Shown: in pieces, positions 54,704 to 64,000 of the stretch
Layout: every line of letters begins with the position of its first letter
Position numbering within the stretch: position 1 is the stretch's first letter
NCBI RefSeq assembly: GCF_900104655.1
Contig: NZ_FNWD01000002.1
Span: forward strand, 744,001 to 808,000
DNA from: Millionella massiliensis
GTDB lineage: Bacteria; Bacteroidota; Bacteroidia; Bacteroidales; Rikenellaceae
Length of the DNA: 64,000 bases
Reading direction: 5' to 3'
Translations under genes and position numbers: made by a program
The notes under the pieces: generated by a model
The model's input: only the letters and a program-made list of their open reading frames with translations
Told to the model about the DNA's origin: nothing
Databases searched by the model: none

Positions 54704-57223
54704 ATGGAAGAACAGCAAGCCAGAATCATCAAAATCAATATCGAGGAGGAGATGAAGAGCGCCTACATCGACTATTCGATGTCCGTGATCGTCTCTCGTG
54801 CCCTTCCCGACGTGCGCGACGGCCTCAAACCGGTCCATCGCCGCGTGCTCTACGGGATGAGCAACGAGCTCTCGCTCTACTCCGACAAGCCCTATAAAAA
54901 ATCCGCCCGTATCGTCGGCGAAGTGCTCGGTAAATTCCACCCCCACGGCGACTTGTCCGTCTACGACGCCATGGTCCGCATGGCCCAGGAGTGGTCGATG
55001 CGCTATCCGCTGGTCGACGGACAGGGTAACTTCGGTAGCGTCGACGGCGACTCCCCCGCTGCCATGCGTTACACCGAAGCCCGCATGCAGAAGATCACCG
55101 ACGAAGTGATGGCCGACATCGACAAAGAGACCGTCGATTTCACCCTCAACTTCGACGACACCATCTACGAACCCACCGTACTGCCCACCAAAATCCCGCT
55201 GCTGCTGGTCAACGGCAGTTCCGGTATCGCCGTGGGGATGGCCACCAACATGCCCCCCCACAACCTGAGCGACACCGTAGATGCCATCGACGCCTACATC
55301 GACAACCCCGACATCGAAATCTCGGAGCTCATCGACAAGATCAAAGCCCCCGACTTCCCCACCGGCGGTATCATCTACGGATACGAAGGAGTACGTCAGG
55401 CCTATGAAACCGGCCGCGGCCGCGTCGTGATCCGCTCCAAGACCGAAATCGAACACACCCCCTCGGGTCGCGAATGCATCGTCATTACCGAAATCCCCTA
55501 CCAGGTCAACAAGGCCGAAATGATCCAAAAGATCGCCAGCCTCATCAACGAAAAGAAGATCGAAGGGATCTCGTACATCAACGACGAAAGCGACCGCAAC
55601 GGGATGCGCATCGTGATTATCCTCAAACACGACGCCGTAGCCAGCGTGGTGCTCAACACCCTGTACAAATACACCCAGCTACAATCCACCTTCGCCGTCA
55701 ACAACATCGCCCTGGTGGACGGCCGTCCGCGCTCGCTGAACCTCAAACAGCTCATCAAATACTTCGTCCGTCACCGCCACGACGTGATCGTGCGCCGCAC
55801 GAAATACGACCTGCGCAAAGCCGAAGAACGTGCCCACATCCTCGAAGGGTTGCTCATCGCCCAGGACAACATCGACGAAGTGATCCGCATCATCCGCGCC
55901 GCCAAAAACGCCGACGAAGCCAAAGCAGGCCTCATCAGCCGCTTCAGCCTCAGCGACCTGCAGGCCCAGGCCATCGTCGACATGCGTCTGCGCGCCCTGA
56001 CCGGACTCGAACACGAGAAACTCCAGGAAGAGTACGACGAGCTGCGTAAAATGATCGCCTACTACAACGAGTTGCTCGCCAGCGAACCCATGCAGATGCA
56101 GGTCATCAAGGACGAGCTCAACGAAGTCCGCGAGAAATACGGCGACAAACGCCGCACCGAAATCGTCCTCAGCGCCGAAGAGTTCAACCCCGAAGACTTC
56201 TACGCAGACGAAGAGGTCGTGATCACCATCTCCCACATGGGGTACATCAAGCGCACCCCCCTGACCGAATATCGGACCCAGTCGCGCGGCGGCGTGGGCT
56301 CGAAAGGCTCCGCCACCCGCGATGCCGATTTCATCGAGCACATGTACGTGACCACGATGCACAACACCATGCTCTTTTTCACAGAAAAAGGGCGGTGCTA
56401 CTGGCTCAAGGTATACGAAATCCCCGAAGGAAGCCGTTCGTCTAAAGGGAGAGCCATACAGAACGTTATCCAGATCGAACCCGACGACAAGGTACGCGCC
56501 TACATCAACGTCCGTCGCCTGAACGATCCGGAATACGTCAACAACAACTACATCGTGATGTGTACCCGCGAAGGTATCATCAAGAAGACCCTGCTCGAAG
56601 CCTACTCCCGTCCGCGCCAGAACGGTGTGAACGCCATCACCATCAAGGAGGGTGACCAGCTGATCGACGCCGCCCTGACCAGCGGCAACGCCCAGATCGT
56701 GATCGCCGCCAAAGACGGTAAAGCCATCCGCTTCGAAGAGAACAAAGTACGCGCCATCGGTCGAACCGGCGCCGGCGTACGCGGCATCAGCCTCGACGAA
56801 GGCGACGAAGTAATCGGCATGCTGACCGTCGAACCCGGCCAGAAGCCCGAAATCCTGGTCGTATCCGAAAACGGCTACGGCAAACGCACCGACCTGGACG
56901 ACTACCGCATCACCGGCCGCTCCGGTAAGGGTGTCAAGACCATCCAGATCACCGAAAAGACCGGTAAACTGATCTCGATCCAGGCCGTCAGCGACGAAAA
57001 CGACCTGATGATTATCAACCGCTCGGGTCTGACGATCCGCACCCCCGTATCGGACATCCGCGTCACCGGCCGTGCCGCTCAGGGAGTCAAGATCATCAAC
57101 CTCCGCGGTAACGACGCCATCGCCTCGGTGATCGCCGTACCCAAAAGCGACGACGAGACCCCGGCCGAGACCGAAGGGGAAGGCACCGCAGCTACCCCCG
57201 CCGAAGAGCCCGGCAACGAATAG
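54704..57223 (+). CDS. gyrA: DNA gyrase subunit A, with Leu at the quinolone-resistance position
   Basis: 839 residues. Breakage-reunion subunit introducing negative supercoils with GyrB. Catalytic tyrosine is Tyr123 in [10 protein letters not shown]. The quinolone-resistance region reads [13 protein letters not shown]: Leu84 aligns with E. coli Ser83, and Asp88 aligns with Asp87. The codon is TTG (54953-54955), one transition away from TCG and atypical for this GC-rich gene. Tower and coiled-coil helices follow ([20 protein letters not shown]), then the six-bladed beta-pinwheel C-terminal domain with a GyrA-box-like [10 protein letters not shown] near 527-536. It ends in an acidic Glu/Ala/Pro tail. 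Followed by a TPR gene after 25 bp. Confidence 0.98.
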   Translation: MEEQQARIIKINIEEEMKSAYIDYSMSVIVSRALPDVRDGLKPVHRRVLYGMSNELSLYSDKPYKKSARIVGEVLGKFHPHGDLSVYDAMVRMAQEWSMRYPLVDGQGNFGSVDGDSPAAMRYTEARMQKITDEVMADIDKETVDFTLNFDDTIYEPTVLPTKIPLLLVNGSSGIAVGMATNMPPHNLSDTVDAIDAYIDNPDIEISELIDKIKAPDFPTGGIIYGYEGVRQAYETGRGRVVIRSKTEIEHTPSGRECIVITEIPYQVNKAEMIQKIASLINEKKIEGISYINDESDRNGMRIVIILKHDAVASVVLNTLYKYTQLQSTFAVNNIALVDGRPRSLNLKQLIKYFVRHRHDVIVRRTKYDLRKAEERAHILEGLLIAQDNIDEVIRIIRAAKNADEAKAGLISRFSLSDLQAQAIVDMRLRALTGLEHEKLQEEYDELRKMIAYYNELLASEPMQMQVIKDELNEVREKYGDKRRTEIVLSAEEFNPEDFYADEEVVITISHMGYIKRTPLTEYRTQSRGGVGSKGSATRDADFIEHMYVTTMHNTMLFFTEKGRCYWLKVYEIPEGSRSSKGRAIQNVIQIEPDDKVRAYINVRRLNDPEYVNNNYIVMCTREGIIKKTLLEAYSRPRQNGVNAITIKEGDQLIDAALTSGNAQIVIAAKDGKAIRFEENKVRAIGRTGAGVRGISLDEGDEVIGMLTVEPGQKPEILVVSENGYGKRTDLDDYRITGRSGKGVKTIQITEKTGKLISIQAVSDENDLMIINRSGLTIRTPVSDIRVTGRAAQGVKIINLRGNDAIASVIAVPKSDDETPAETEGEGTAATPAEEPGNE

Positions 57224-57248
57224 AAACAACTAACAACCAACAGATACC

Positions 57249-58556
57249 ATGAAAAAACTCTTTTTGATCCTTGCCGCAGCAGCCATCACGCTCAACGCAA
57301 GTTCCCAGACCAAAGAGCTGGACAACCTGAACAAACGGTTGACCAAAAGCGATGAAGCCATCGCCGATGCCAAGAAAGCCGGCCTGGCCGCTACTTGGAT
57401 CGACCGTGCCGATGCACTTCTTGCCGCCTCGAACGCCTACACCAAAGAGCTGATCGCCGGTTTCTCGATCGAACAATCGCTGAACCTGATCGGCGAAGAG
57501 CCCAAGGAAGTTGTCGACATGGAAGTGGGAGGCAAACCCCACAAAAAATATGTTTTCGAAAACTACGACATCTATGTTGACGAAAACGGTTCGGTAGCCT
57601 TCTGGAACACCAAGAACGAATTCCGTCCGAACGCCCTCAACGGCGCCTTCGAAGCCCTCCAGAAAGCATACGAACTCGACCCGAGCACCTTCAGCAGCAA
57701 AGGTTACATCGTCGCCTCGAACGTGCTGAACCAGTTCAACACCAACGGGATGAACCTTTACAGCCTCGACCAGAAAGGTGCAGCCGCCGACATGTTCGTC
57801 AAAGCAGCCGAAACCAACCAGATGCTCGGAACCGTTGACTCCGTAATGATCTACTACGCCGGTGTTGCCTACAACGAAGCCGGCAACTACGACAAAGCCC
57901 TCGAATACCTGAACAAAGCCCGCGAAATCGGCTACGACCAGGAAGGTACCGTAGATTCCTACATCGCCTACATCCAGCAGCAACAGGGCAAAAACGAAGA
58001 CGCTATCGCCACCCTCGAAGCAGCTACCCTGAAATATCCGGGCAGCAACCAGCTCATCACCCAACTGATCGACCTGTACGTTCAGACCAAACGCGATCCC
58101 GAGAAGGTAGTCGCCACGCTGGACAAAGCCAAAGCTCTCGATCCCAACAACGGTGCGCTTTACATGCTCGAAGGTACCCTGTGGGAACAAATGGGTAACT
58201 CTGAAAAAGCCGAAGCAGCCTTCCTCGAAGCAACCAAAGTAGATCCGAACAACTACATCGGTTATATGAACGCCGGTATCATGAAAGCCCGCAAAGGTGA
58301 CGCCCTCGTTCAGGAAGCCCAGAAACTCGACATCAACGACGTCAAAGGCTACAACGCTCTGATCGACCAGGCCATCCCGTTCTACGACAGCGCCATCGAA
58401 CTGCTCGAAAAAGCACACGAACTCAACCCGAAAGAGATCGGTGTAGTCGAAATGCTCAAAGGCCTCTACTATCAGAAACAGCAGGACGGCGGTCCCGAAA
58501 TGGAAGCCAAATTCAAAGAATACAACGACCTGCTCAAACAGATGCAAGGCGAATAA
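57249..58556 (+). CDS. Secreted TPR-repeat protein
   Basis: 435 residues with an N-terminal signal peptide (LFLILAAAAITLNASS, about 1-20). The body is made of TPR helix pairs from about 30 to 420, e.g. GVAYNEAGNYDKALEYLNKAREIGYD near 200-225, LYMLEGTLWEQMGNSEKAEAAFLEATKVDPNN near 295-326, and AIELLEKAHELNPKEIGVVEMLKGLYY near 380-406. TPR proteins act as protein-binding scaffolds, here in the periplasm; no partner can be named. In related Bacteroidales a similar TPR gene follows gyrA. It is 25 bp behind gyrA, likely cotranscribed, and a long hairpin terminator follows. Confidence 0.94.
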   Translation: MKKLFLILAAAAITLNASSQTKELDNLNKRLTKSDEAIADAKKAGLAATWIDRADALLAASNAYTKELIAGFSIEQSLNLIGEEPKEVVDMEVGGKPHKKYVFENYDIYVDENGSVAFWNTKNEFRPNALNGAFEALQKAYELDPSTFSSKGYIVASNVLNQFNTNGMNLYSLDQKGAAADMFVKAAETNQMLGTVDSVMIYYAGVAYNEAGNYDKALEYLNKAREIGYDQEGTVDSYIAYIQQQQGKNEDAIATLEAATLKYPGSNQLITQLIDLYVQTKRDPEKVVATLDKAKALDPNNGALYMLEGTLWEQMGNSEKAEAAFLEATKVDPNNYIGYMNAGIMKARKGDALVQEAQKLDINDVKGYNALIDQAIPFYDSAIELLEKAHELNPKEIGVVEMLKGLYYQKQQDGGPEMEAKFKEYNDLLKQMQGE

Positions 58557-58595
58557 GCGTCTCCTTTAGGAAATACAGACATTTGATTTAGAGAG

Positions 58596-58632
58596 TCGGG
58601 AACGGATGAACATCATCCGTTCCCGATTTTTT
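58596..58632 (+). terminator. gyrA-TPR operon terminator
   Basis: TCGGGAACGGATGA and TCATCCGTTCCCGA form a perfect 14-bp stem with a 3-nt loop, followed by TTTTTT. Confidence 0.95.
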
Positions 58633-58956
58633 ATACCATCCCGCGAGCTATTATCATTACACCCAATCCCCCATGAACCGCAATCCCATATAACTACTTT
58701 GCAATCCCCGAAAAAAACAAAGACCCTCAATCGAATACATGCCGTTTTTACCGCACCAATTCCCTGATTCCATTTTCCAGCCTTCGCAGTTTATCTCGCA
58801 AAATAACAATAACCACATCAAAATCAAATCTATTTATCTTATAAAATGATGCGAATTATTCGTATTAGCATAATTTTGTAAAGTACAGAGAGAGGCATGG
58901 TCACCGACCCTCTTTTCCACAAGTCATCCATCTGTTTAACCCATAAAACCAAGATT
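58633..58956. other. AT-rich leader region of the GH106-like gene
   Basis: No gene. TAATTTTG at 58871-58878 matches the -7 consensus exactly and would start a transcript near 58885, about 70 nt before the ATG at 58957. No -33 TTTG at the normal distance and no operator recognised. Confidence 0.55.
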
Positions 58957-61900
58957 ATGCAAAAGTATTTAACCCTGGTTTTCGTGCTTGTGCTCTGCTG
59001 CCATATGGCAGTCACTCCAAGTTCGGCACAAGTCGGATACCCCGATCGAGATTCACGTCAGGACGCACTGCCCGGATTCAGAAGTCCGCCAGCCGGTTAT
59101 GGCGAAGTTCCCTTTTACTGGTGGATGGGCGACACCCTGACACGGGAACACCTCACCGCCCATCTGGACCTGCTGAAAGGACGCGGCATCAGCAGTCTGC
59201 AGGTAAACTACGCCCACAGCGACAAAGGCGGGAAGCTATGGGGACTGACCTATAAGTCGAAGCCCGAAATCTTCACCGACGAGTGGTGGGAACTGTTCGG
59301 ATGGTTCATGCGCGAAGCCAGGAAACGCGGCATGACCGTCAGCCTGAGCGACTACACCTTAGGAGTGGGCCAGGAACAATACGTCGACCACATACTTGCC
59401 GACCATCCGGAAGTCACCGGATCCGAACTGCGATTTCTCAAACAGCGGGCCCAGGGTTCACTCCACTGGGAGCTACCGGCCGAACCGCTCACCGTACAGG
59501 CCTATCGGATAGACTCCGACAGTTCACTCATCGCCACATCGGTCATCGATCTTACCCCCCACTGCCAGGCCAAAACACTGAATTGGGACGTTCCCGAAGG
59601 CGACTGGATGATCACCGTCGTCTATGCGTCCCCCAAGATACCCTCCTATGACCCGATGCACCCTCAGTCCGGCCAGCTGTACATCCAATACTTCTTTCAG
59701 CAATTCGAAGACCGCTTTCCCGAAGACTCCAAAGGGGGTCTGAACTTTTTCTTTTCCGACGAATTGAACTTTCAACTGGGAAATCTGATCTGGAACTCCT
59801 ACTTTCAGGAGGAATTCAAGAAACGCAAAGGATACGACATCGTTCCCCATTTGGCCGCTTTGTTTGTGGACCTCGGCGACAAGACTGCCAAATACCGGCT
59901 GGATTACAACGACGTGATGGTATCCCTGAGCGAAGAGAACTTTTTCGAACCCGTCTACCGCTGGCATGACGAACGTGGTCTGATCTACGGTTGCGACCAC
60001 GGCGGTCGCGGACTGGACGTAGCCGAATTCGGCGACTACTTCCGCACCCAGCGCTGGAACCAGGGGCCCGGTTGCGACCAGCCAAAACTGGCAAAGGATA
60101 TTATTAAGAACAAGGTAGCCTCTTCGATCGCCCACATGTACGAACGTCCGCGAGTCTGGCTGGAAGGATTCCACAGCAGCGGCTGGAGCACCTCGTCCGG
60201 TCAACTGCTGGACGCCATTTTCGCCAACTTCGTACAGGGACAGAACCTGCTGAGTCTGCACGGTCTCTACTACTCGACCCCCGGCGGATGGTGGGAATGG
60301 GCTCCGCCCTGCAACCACTTCCGGATGCCGTACTGGGCCGAGATGGACAAACTGCTGGCCTGCACCGAGCGACTGAGCTATCTGCTATCGCAAGGGTATC
60401 ACCGTGCCGACGTAGCGATTCTCTACCCGGTGGAGCCCGTCATAGCCGGAGACGGCCGACACTCTGTTGACTGTGCATTCGCCATCGGTACCGAGCTTTA
60501 CCATCAGGGGATCGACTTCGACTTCATGGACTACGAATCGCTGGCACGTGCCGAAATTGACGGCAACCACCTGAAAGTCTCGGGCGAGACCTTCCGTATC
60601 CTGATCATCCCGGCCATGGAGACCATGCGAAGCAGCTCCATCCAAAAAGCCCTCGATTTTCAGCAAGCAGGCGGGACAGTACTCTGCATCGACCGCCGCC
60701 CTGAAGCTACGGAAGCCGGGAAAGCCGATACCGCGATGCTCGAACGGATCGGCCACCTCACCATTACGCCCCGTTCGCGCGTGCTCAACGCCGTTGAACG
60801 TGCGACCGTTCGGGATTTCCGCATCGTATCGGGCACGATAGACGAGCCGAACGTCATGCACCGCAAGATCGGTCCGCGCGATGTTTACGCCGTTTATCAC
60901 GTGGACAAAGATGCCCTATGTTACTTCCGCAGCACAGGCAGAGCCGAACTGTGGGACCCCTGGACCGGTGAAGTACGACCGCTCACCGTAAGCCGAACCG
61001 ACTCCGCAGGCAGCTATCTGCGGATGCCGCTCGAAAAGACGGAAATTCAGCTGATTGTTTTCAATCCGGACCAGCCCGCCATCATCGGAGACAGCGCACC
61101 GTCCAAGACACTGACCGCCCTCCCGCTGACCGGTGTCTGGGAGACCGAATTGATTCCCGTACTGGACAACCGTTGGGGCGATTTTCACTGGCCCGCCACC
61201 GCAGAGAAGATCGGTGCAGAGATTCGTAAAATGGAGCACACCAACCATGTCAGTGCCGGTTGGCAAGGCACACTCTGCCAAACGCAAGGCTGGGAGATGC
61301 AGAGTCTGGGATTCGGAGACTACATGCTACAACTGGCGGCACTGCCTGAAGCCCTCGACACCGCCGAACTGCTGCAACACATCGATCGCCAGCCGTGGCA
61401 GCCATACGCTTTTTCGTGGCGCTGGGGTGTAGAGAACGACTACGGCCATCAGGGATACCACGGGTTGAAAAGCGAGATGTACGCCGACTTCATCCGCTTG
61501 GGGCAGATCAAGGACGAATTTACGGAGCTGAAGCGTGTCGCCGATCCGAAAGGGTCGCATTACTACCTGCTGACCGACGTTATCGCACCCGCAGCCGGAA
61601 GCTATGAGATGCTTTGCGGCACCACTCGCCCGACCGACCTTTGGATCAATGGGCAAAAGGTTCCGACCTTTTCCAACGGCAACCGCATCACGTTGCAAGC
61701 CGGCGCCAACCGCCTCCTGCTTCACTACGACGGAGCCTGCACCACCTACTTTCTGATCCGCGATCCGGCCCAAACGGGTCAGATCGTTTCGGAGACCCTT
61801 GCGGAACGCCCTCTTTCGATGCCGTGGAACGGCGACCTGTCGCTGCTACCTTTCGTATCGCCCTCCCACACCGCCAAGCAGTACTTCCGTTTTCTCTCCG

Positions 61901-62490
61901 CTCCAGGCCTCGAAGCGCTCGATTTTTCAGCCTACGCCTCGCAAATCCAGGTCTGGATCGACGGTGAACCCGCCCACATAACTCGTGGAGCGATGCGCCC
62001 CGACAGTCTGGTATCCTACCGGGTCGAAACGCCTCGCAGGGAGAACCCTGCACTGGTAGCCATCGAACTGGAAAGCCCCTATCCCGGCGGCGCAGTCTTC
62101 CCCTATCCGATCCGTCAACAATGCGGTCGCGGCAAGTTGGAGCCGGGCGACTGGAGCCGGCAGCCGGGGCTGAACTGCTACTCCGGCGGCATGTGGTACC
62201 GCCAAGAGATCGACCTCGACGAGACGACCTGTCGGCAAGTCGTTGCACTTGATCTGGGCGAAGTGGTTTCGACCGCCGAAGTGTTTGTCAACGGTCAGTC
62301 GGCAGGGCTGCGCATGGCCGCCCCGTGGAAGTTCGACCTCACCGGACTGCTGAAACCCGGCAAAAATCGACTGGAAATCCGGGTCTATAATACCGCAGCG
62401 ACCCACTACATCTCCATACCGACCATGTATCGCGGCGACATCACTTCCGGTCTGTTGAAAACTCCCAGTTTACTTCTGCAAGAAGAGTAG
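58957..62490 (+). CDS. GH106-like secreted glycoside hydrolase (possible alpha-L-rhamnosidase)
   Basis: 1177 residues from the ATG at 58957, which gives the signal peptide MQKYLTLVFVLVLCCHMAVT. An in-frame upstream ATG at 58897 would put 20 extra residues ahead of the signal. The N-terminal YWWMGDTLTREHLTAHLDLLK near 54-74, then a barrel with FFSDELNF (Glu269) and WLEGFHSSGW (Glu403), resembles the GH106/PF17132 alpha-L-rhamnosidase family, which uses calcium-assisted acid catalysis. Beta-domains follow, and the end FVNGQSAGLRMAAPWKFDLTGLLKPGKNRLEIRVYN is a galactose-binding-like module. The family is remote, so the substrate is only a suggestion. It stands alone; no PUL partners adjoin it. 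Confidence 0.85.
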   Translation: MQKYLTLVFVLVLCCHMAVTPSSAQVGYPDRDSRQDALPGFRSPPAGYGEVPFYWWMGDTLTREHLTAHLDLLKGRGISSLQVNYAHSDKGGKLWGLTYKSKPEIFTDEWWELFGWFMREARKRGMTVSLSDYTLGVGQEQYVDHILADHPEVTGSELRFLKQRAQGSLHWELPAEPLTVQAYRIDSDSSLIATSVIDLTPHCQAKTLNWDVPEGDWMITVVYASPKIPSYDPMHPQSGQLYIQYFFQQFEDRFPEDSKGGLNFFFSDELNFQLGNLIWNSYFQEEFKKRKGYDIVPHLAALFVDLGDKTAKYRLDYNDVMVSLSEENFFEPVYRWHDERGLIYGCDHGGRGLDVAEFGDYFRTQRWNQGPGCDQPKLAKDIIKNKVASSIAHMYERPRVWLEGFHSSGWSTSSGQLLDAIFANFVQGQNLLSLHGLYYSTPGGWWEWAPPCNHFRMPYWAEMDKLLACTERLSYLLSQGYHRADVAILYPVEPVIAGDGRHSVDCAFAIGTELYHQGIDFDFMDYESLARAEIDGNHLKVSGETFRILIIPAMETMRSSSIQKALDFQQAGGTVLCIDRRPEATEAGKADTAMLERIGHLTITPRSRVLNAVERATVRDFRIVSGTIDEPNVMHRKIGPRDVYAVYHVDKDALCYFRSTGRAELWDPWTGEVRPLTVSRTDSAGSYLRMPLEKTEIQLIVFNPDQPAIIGDSAPSKTLTALPLTGVWETELIPVLDNRWGDFHWPATAEKIGAEIRKMEHTNHVSAGWQGTLCQTQGWEMQSLGFGDYMLQLAALPEALDTAELLQHIDRQPWQPYAFSWRWGVENDYGHQGYHGLKSEMYADFIRLGQIKDEFTELKRVADPKGSHYYLLTDVIAPAAGSYEMLCGTTRPTDLWINGQKVPTFSNGNRITLQAGANRLLLHYDGACTTYFLIRDPAQTGQIVSETLAERPLSMPWNGDLSLLPFVSPSHTAKQYFRFLSAPGLEALDFSAYASQIQVWIDGEPAHITRGAMRPDSLVSYRVETPRRENPALVAIELESPYPGGAVFPYPIRQQCGRGKLEPGDWSRQPGLNCYSGGMWYRQEIDLDETTCRQVVALDLGEVVSTAEVFVNGQSAGLRMAAPWKFDLTGLLKPGKNRLEIRVYNTAATHYISIPTMYRGDITSGLLKTPSLLLQEE

Positions 62491-62792
62491 ACCGTTTAAA
62501 CGCCAGCCGATCCGATCGGCCCGTTCGCCATACTGCTGCCGGACGCTCCGGACCGCCTTGTCCCGTTTTCCGGGAGACCCGACTGCGGCCCGACCGAGAA
62601 GTCCGACAGCAGTATGCTTTTCTTGCGGACATACCCCACACCGCCACCAATACCCCGCCGACCAGGTGTCCAAGGGAGCGCCACGCCGAAAAACTCCCGG
62701 ACGACATGCAGAAAATTCAGCCGTTCTCCGTACCTTTGTGAAATTTACAACCCCGGGATTCCGTTTATAGAAGGATACCGATACCACCGAAC
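62491..62792. other. 302-bp gap with a long imperfect hairpin and the sufB promoter
   Basis: CATACTGCTGCCGGAC (62529-62544) and GTCCGACAGCAGTATG (62601-62616) are complementary except for one base, closing a GC-rich 56-nt loop that can fold further. It may terminate the GH106-like transcript. TACCTTTG at 62731-62738 is an exact -7 box for sufB, 54 nt before its ATG. Confidence 0.55.
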
Positions 62793-64000
62793 ATGGAAGA
62801 AAAAGAGATCATTGCCAACGCCGCCCAAGGCGACTACAAATACGGCTTCACCTCCGACATCGACACCGAGACCATCGGCAAAGGACTCAGCGAGGAGATC
62901 ATCCGTAAAATCTCCGCCCTGAAAGGAGAGCCCGACTGGCTGCTCGAGTTCCGCCTCAAGGCCTACCGGAAATGGCAAACGATGACCATGCCCGACTGGG
63001 CCCATCTGGATATTCCGCCCATCGACTACCAGGACATCATCTACTACGCCGCCCCGCGCAAGGATAAAAAACTCAAAAGCAGCATGGACGAAGTCGACCC
63101 CGAGTTGCGAGCCACCTTCGAGAAGCTCGGCATTCCGCTCGACGAGCAGAAAGTACTCGCCGGAGTAGCCGTCGATGCCGTCATCGACTCCGTGTCCGTG
63201 AAGACCACCTTTCAAAGCACCCTCGCCGAGAAAGGAATCATCTTCTGCTCCTTTTCCGAGGCCGTGAAGAGCTATCCCGACCTGGTACGCAAATACATGG
63301 GCACCGTCGTTCCCTACACCGACAACTTCTTTGCAGCACTGAACTCCGCCGTCTTTTCCGACGGGTCGTTCTGCTATATTCCCAAAGGCGTTCGCTGTCC
63401 GATGGAGCTGTCGACCTACTTTCGGATCAACGCTGCCGGCACCGGACAGTTCGAACGGACCCTGATCGTCGCCGACGAAGGAGCCTACGTCAGCTACCTC
63501 GAAGGGTGTACGGCCCCCATCCGCGACGAGAACCAGCTCCATGCCGCCATCGTCGAGATCGTGGTCGAACGCGACGCCGAAGTGAAATACTCCACCGTCC
63601 AGAACTGGTACCCCGGCGACAAGGACGGCAAGGGAGGCGTCTTCAACTTCGTGACCAAACGCAGCATCTGCCGCGGCGATAACGCCAAGATCAGCTGGAC
63701 CCAGGTCGAAACCGGTTCGGCCATCACCTGGAAATACCCCTCCTGCATCCTGGCCGGCGACAACAGCGTCGGCGAGTTCTACTCCGTGGCCCTGACCGGC
63801 AACCGCCAGCAGGCCGACACCGGGACCAAGATGATCCACCTGGGGCGCAACAGCCGCAGCCGCATCGTCAGCAAAGGGATTTCCACCGGCTACTCGCAGA
63901 ACTCCTACCGCGGTCTGGTTCGCGTGGCCAAGAATGCCACCGGCTGCCGCAACTACTCGCAGTGCGACTCGCTGCTGATCGGCGACAAATGCGGCGCCCA
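62793..64000 (+). CDS. sufB: Fe-S cluster assembly scaffold protein SufB (3' end cut by window)
   Basis: The frame is open from the ATG at 62793 to the window edge, 402 residues, about 80% of a normal SufB of about 480. SufB forms the SufBC2D scaffold complex for iron-sulfur cluster assembly in the cytosol. N-terminal [23 protein letters not shown] is typical, as are [43 protein letters not shown] (with the conserved Cys) and [12 protein letters not shown]. sufC, sufD and others would be expected beyond the window. Confidence 0.95.
   Translation, partial: MEEKEIIANAAQGDYKYGFTSDIDTETIGKGLSEEIIRKISALKGEPDWLLEFRLKAYRKWQTMTMPDWAHLDIPPIDYQDIIYYAAPRKDKKLKSSMDEVDPELRATFEKLGIPLDEQKVLAGVAVDAVIDSVSVKTTFQSTLAEKGIIFCSFSEAVKSYPDLVRKYMGTVVPYTDNFFAALNSAVFSDGSFCYIPKGVRCPMELSTYFRINAAGTGQFERTLIVADEGAYVSYLEGCTAPIRDENQLHAAIVEIVVERDAEVKYSTVQNWYPGDKDGKGGVFNFVTKRSICRGDNAKISWTQVETGSAITWKYPSCILAGDNSVGEFYSVALTGNRQQADTGTKMIHLGRNSRSRIVSKGISTGYSQNSYRGLVRVAKNATGCRNYSQCDSLLIGDKCGA

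Noticed and set aside
1-64000. CRISPR arrays, prophage, tRNA or rRNA genes, SusC/SusD pairs
   Set aside because: I saw no regularly spaced direct repeats, integrase, capsid or tail proteins, TPsiC-arm-like tRNA sequence or TonB-dependent porin. A short tRNA could still be missed by eye.

Overview
The window looks like chromosomal DNA from a Bacteroidales bacterium, most likely a Rikenellaceae member close to Alistipes. Evidence: fairly GC-rich DNA by eye (not computed); repeated promoters of the Bacteroidetes type (-7 box TAnnTTTG, sometimes with -33 TTTG 19-20 bp upstream); a six-gene Na+-translocating NADH:quinone reductase operon; meso-diaminopimelate dehydrogenase; a dnaE-trxA pair; and many secreted glycoside hydrolases. 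No rRNA, tRNA, CRISPR, prophage or insertion sequence was seen.

Layout. 1-563: 5' part of a mannose-6-phosphate isomerase-like gene. 773-18330: a carbohydrate-degradation locus around an AraC-type regulator (10241-11134). Leftward lie a six-hairpin glycosidase lipoprotein, a DUF5703 protein, an unclassified toroid-like protein and a GH31 enzyme. Rightward lie GH35, GH43 and GH2 behind a near-ideal promoter with an inverted repeat at the predicted transcription start. No SusC/SusD pair is present. 18.4-19.8 kb: an AT-rich stretch with one XRE-type regulator. 19970-28604 (minus strand): HIT protein, membrane-anchored protein and RelA/SpoT; recA with a Bcp peroxiredoxin; then SDR, metallo-beta-lactamase-fold hydrolase and phosphohexomutase. 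29026-30426: dnaA. 30686-35011 (minus): a cytoplasmic alpha-glucan module (beta-phosphoglucomutase, GH65 phosphorylase, GH13 hydrolase). 35267-40507 (minus): trxA, dnaE, ddh. 40619-43794 (plus): a pRiA4b ORF-3-like protein, miaA and a YgjP-like metallopeptidase in overlapping frames, then an EamA transporter. 43957-45510 (minus): a helical-repeat protein. 45680-52978 (plus): purM and nqrABCDEF. 53080-58556: a serine-type sulfatase, gyrA and a TPR protein. 58957-62490: a GH106-like glycosidase. 62793-end: sufB, cut by the window.

How the parts work together. The secreted enzymes around the AraC gene suggest side-chain trimming of a complex plant or host glycan (alpha-xylosyl/glucosyl, beta-galactosyl, xylosyl/arabinosyl groups), with uptake encoded elsewhere. 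The pgmB-GH65-GH13 operon would process alpha-glucan oligosaccharides inside the cell. The rest is core metabolism and information processing.

Most notable: GyrA has Leu at the position matching E. coli Ser83, the classic quinolone-resistance site; the 745-residue secreted protein has a Cys/Glu cluster resembling the metal site of GH127-type enzymes and may be an undescribed glycosidase family; an inverted repeat sits at the start of the GH35-GH43-GH2 transcript; a perfect 38-bp palindrome lies between two convergent genes; and two tandem terminators at 19.66-19.86 kb could delimit a small RNA.
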